Below, piece after piece: positions 4,912 through 5,464 of a stretch of DNA of 5,464 bases. The stretch is from Nostoc sp. CHAB 5715 (GTDB taxonomy: Bacteria > Cyanobacteriota > Cyanobacteriia > Cyanobacteriales > Nostocaceae). The position numbers and the translations under genes are program-made. Where the stretch lies: positions 1-5,464 of the forward strand of contig NZ_JAIVFR010000500.1 of NCBI RefSeq assembly GCF_020829685.1, read 5' to 3'. The notes beneath the pieces were generated by a model. The model had not been told where the DNA came from. It saw only the letters and a list, made by a program, of their open reading frames with translations, and did no database searches. How positions within the stretch are numbered: position 1 is the stretch's first letter; each line of letters starts with the position of its first letter.

Positions 4912-5172
4912 ATGACTCCTCAAGTCATTACCCCAGTATTAATGATTGAACCCTCGTCATGGTTACGTTCTGGCATCACCATTGAGAAAGTTGATAATGT
5001 TAACCTTGCTAAGTTCACAGATGAGTTACATGCTCGTCTAGAAGAATTGCTTGAGAAAAGAAAAGCTGGATTGCAAACTCCTGAAGAAGAAGCCGAATAT
5101 GCTGGAATTGCTGAACTGGAGCGCATCTTGACTTTTGTTAACGCTAAACTGATTGCCAGTCGTGGGTGTTAA
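4912..5172 (+). CDS. Small helical protein paired with an HNH endonuclease
   Basis: An 86-aa protein. Residues 1-30 form a variable, beta-like segment (PVLMIEPSSWLRSGITIEKV). Residues 31-83 look like two or three amphipathic helices: LAKFTDELHARLEELLEKRKAG, then TPEEEAEYAGIAELERILTFVNAKL. Charged residues and leucine spacing suggest helix packing or a coiled coil. No enzyme motif, signal peptide or membrane segment is seen. Proteins of this LTPEE..EL..I.EL.RI type are, to my recollection, common directly upstream of small HNH endonucleases in cyanobacteria. Its 3' end overlaps the HNH gene by 11 bp, so the two are probably translationally coupled and their products may interact, perhaps with this protein as a regulator or antitoxin-like partner. 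That role is inference. The ribosome binding site is weak (TAGG at 4898-4901, 10 nt before the ATG). Confidence 0.8.
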   Translation: MTPQVITPVLMIEPSSWLRSGITIEKVDNVNLAKFTDELHARLEELLEKRKAGLQTPEEEAEYAGIAELERILTFVNAKLIASRGC

Positions 5173-5464
5173 TGAGCGCACTCGGCAGTTTGTCCGCGAA
5201 AGAGCTAAATACTTGTGTGAATATTGCCACTCTCCAGAACGCTCCAGTTCAAATCGCTTTACAATCGATCATCTTGTTCCACAATCATTAGGTGGCTCAG
5301 ATGAAGATAAAAACTTAGCTCTAGCTTGTCGTCGCTGTAATGAGCGTCGTTACAACTTCACAACTGGCGTTGATGCTCAAACTCAGCAAGAAGTCGCCCT
5401 ATTCAATCCTCGTCAGCAACGGTGGGTAGATCACTTCATCTGGACAGTTGATGCACTAAAGATC
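5162..5464 (+). CDS. HNH endonuclease, 3' end outside window
   Basis: An open frame of 101 codons that runs off the window without a stop. It encodes a compact zinc-stabilised HNH nuclease domain. Zinc knuckles are C19-x2-C22 (LCEYCHSP) and C56-x2-C59 (ACRRCN). The catalytic core is FTIDHLVPQSLGG, with D36 and H37, followed by N51 and N60. The tail reads LFNPRQQRWVDHFIW, typical of the cyanobacterial members. HNH domains cut DNA with a divalent metal; the target here is unknown. The start is taken as GTG 5162, which overlaps the upstream gene by 11 bp; no in-frame ATG precedes the domain. The ATG at 5172 is in another frame that soon stops. The RBS is weak, consistent with coupling to the upstream gene. 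It may be a free-standing or homing-type nuclease, or part of a two-gene module. Family assignment is secure; biological role is not. Confidence 0.9.
   Translation, partial: MGVNERTRQFVRERAKYLCEYCHSPERSSSNRFTIDHLVPQSLGGSDEDKNLALACRRCNERRYNFTTGVDAQTQQEVALFNPRQQRWVDHFIWTVDALKI

Noticed and set aside
4920..5126. Minus-strand 68-codon open frame
   Set aside because: It is antisense to the 86-aa helical protein; its serine-rich translation is the mirror of the charged helices.

Overview
The window looks like chromosomal DNA of a filamentous, Nostoc-type cyanobacterium. Four copies of the HIP1 octamer GCGATCGC (1168-1175, 2323-2330, 3426-3433, 3926-3933), palindromic dispersed repeats, heptanucleotide STRR-like runs (CCCAATA, CCCYACT) and MITE-like elements between genes all point that way. 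The proteins also fit cyanobacterial families. Genus-level placement is inference.

Layout: 1-520 has no gene and is a mosaic of repeats. It opens with a 127-bp MITE-like element with terminal inverted repeats, followed by two tight hairpins, a solo MITE end, a GC-rich dispersed repeat and a heptamer run. Positions 521-1303 (minus) encode exonuclease III. A 455-bp AT-rich divergent intergenic region follows, probably holding promoters for both directions. A plus-strand series then begins: a family 4 glycosyltransferase (1759-2829), a 61-aa zinc-ribbon protein with a very strong ribosome binding site (2884-3069), a zinc-dependent medium-chain dehydrogenase (3161-4210) and a DUF3303-type small protein (4245-4517). 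Positions 4518-4911 are again repeat-rich, with a second MITE-like element. The right end carries a small helical protein (4912-5172) overlapping an HNH endonuclease gene (from GTG 5162) that runs off the window.

How the genes may work together: the dehydrogenase and DUF3303 gene are 34 bp apart and probably co-transcribed. The glycosyltransferase and zinc ribbon (54 bp apart) may be as well. The small protein and HNH gene overlap by 11 bp and are likely translationally coupled. ExoIII is an independent housekeeping repair gene.

The most striking unexplained signal is a 19/20 inverted repeat (3123-3142 / 3166-3185) surrounding the start of the dehydrogenase gene. In the mRNA it would hold the AUG in a hairpin loop, or hide the ribosome binding site of an alternative UUG start. 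No wholly new multi-gene system is evident. The candidates for novelty are this hairpin and the small-protein/HNH pair.
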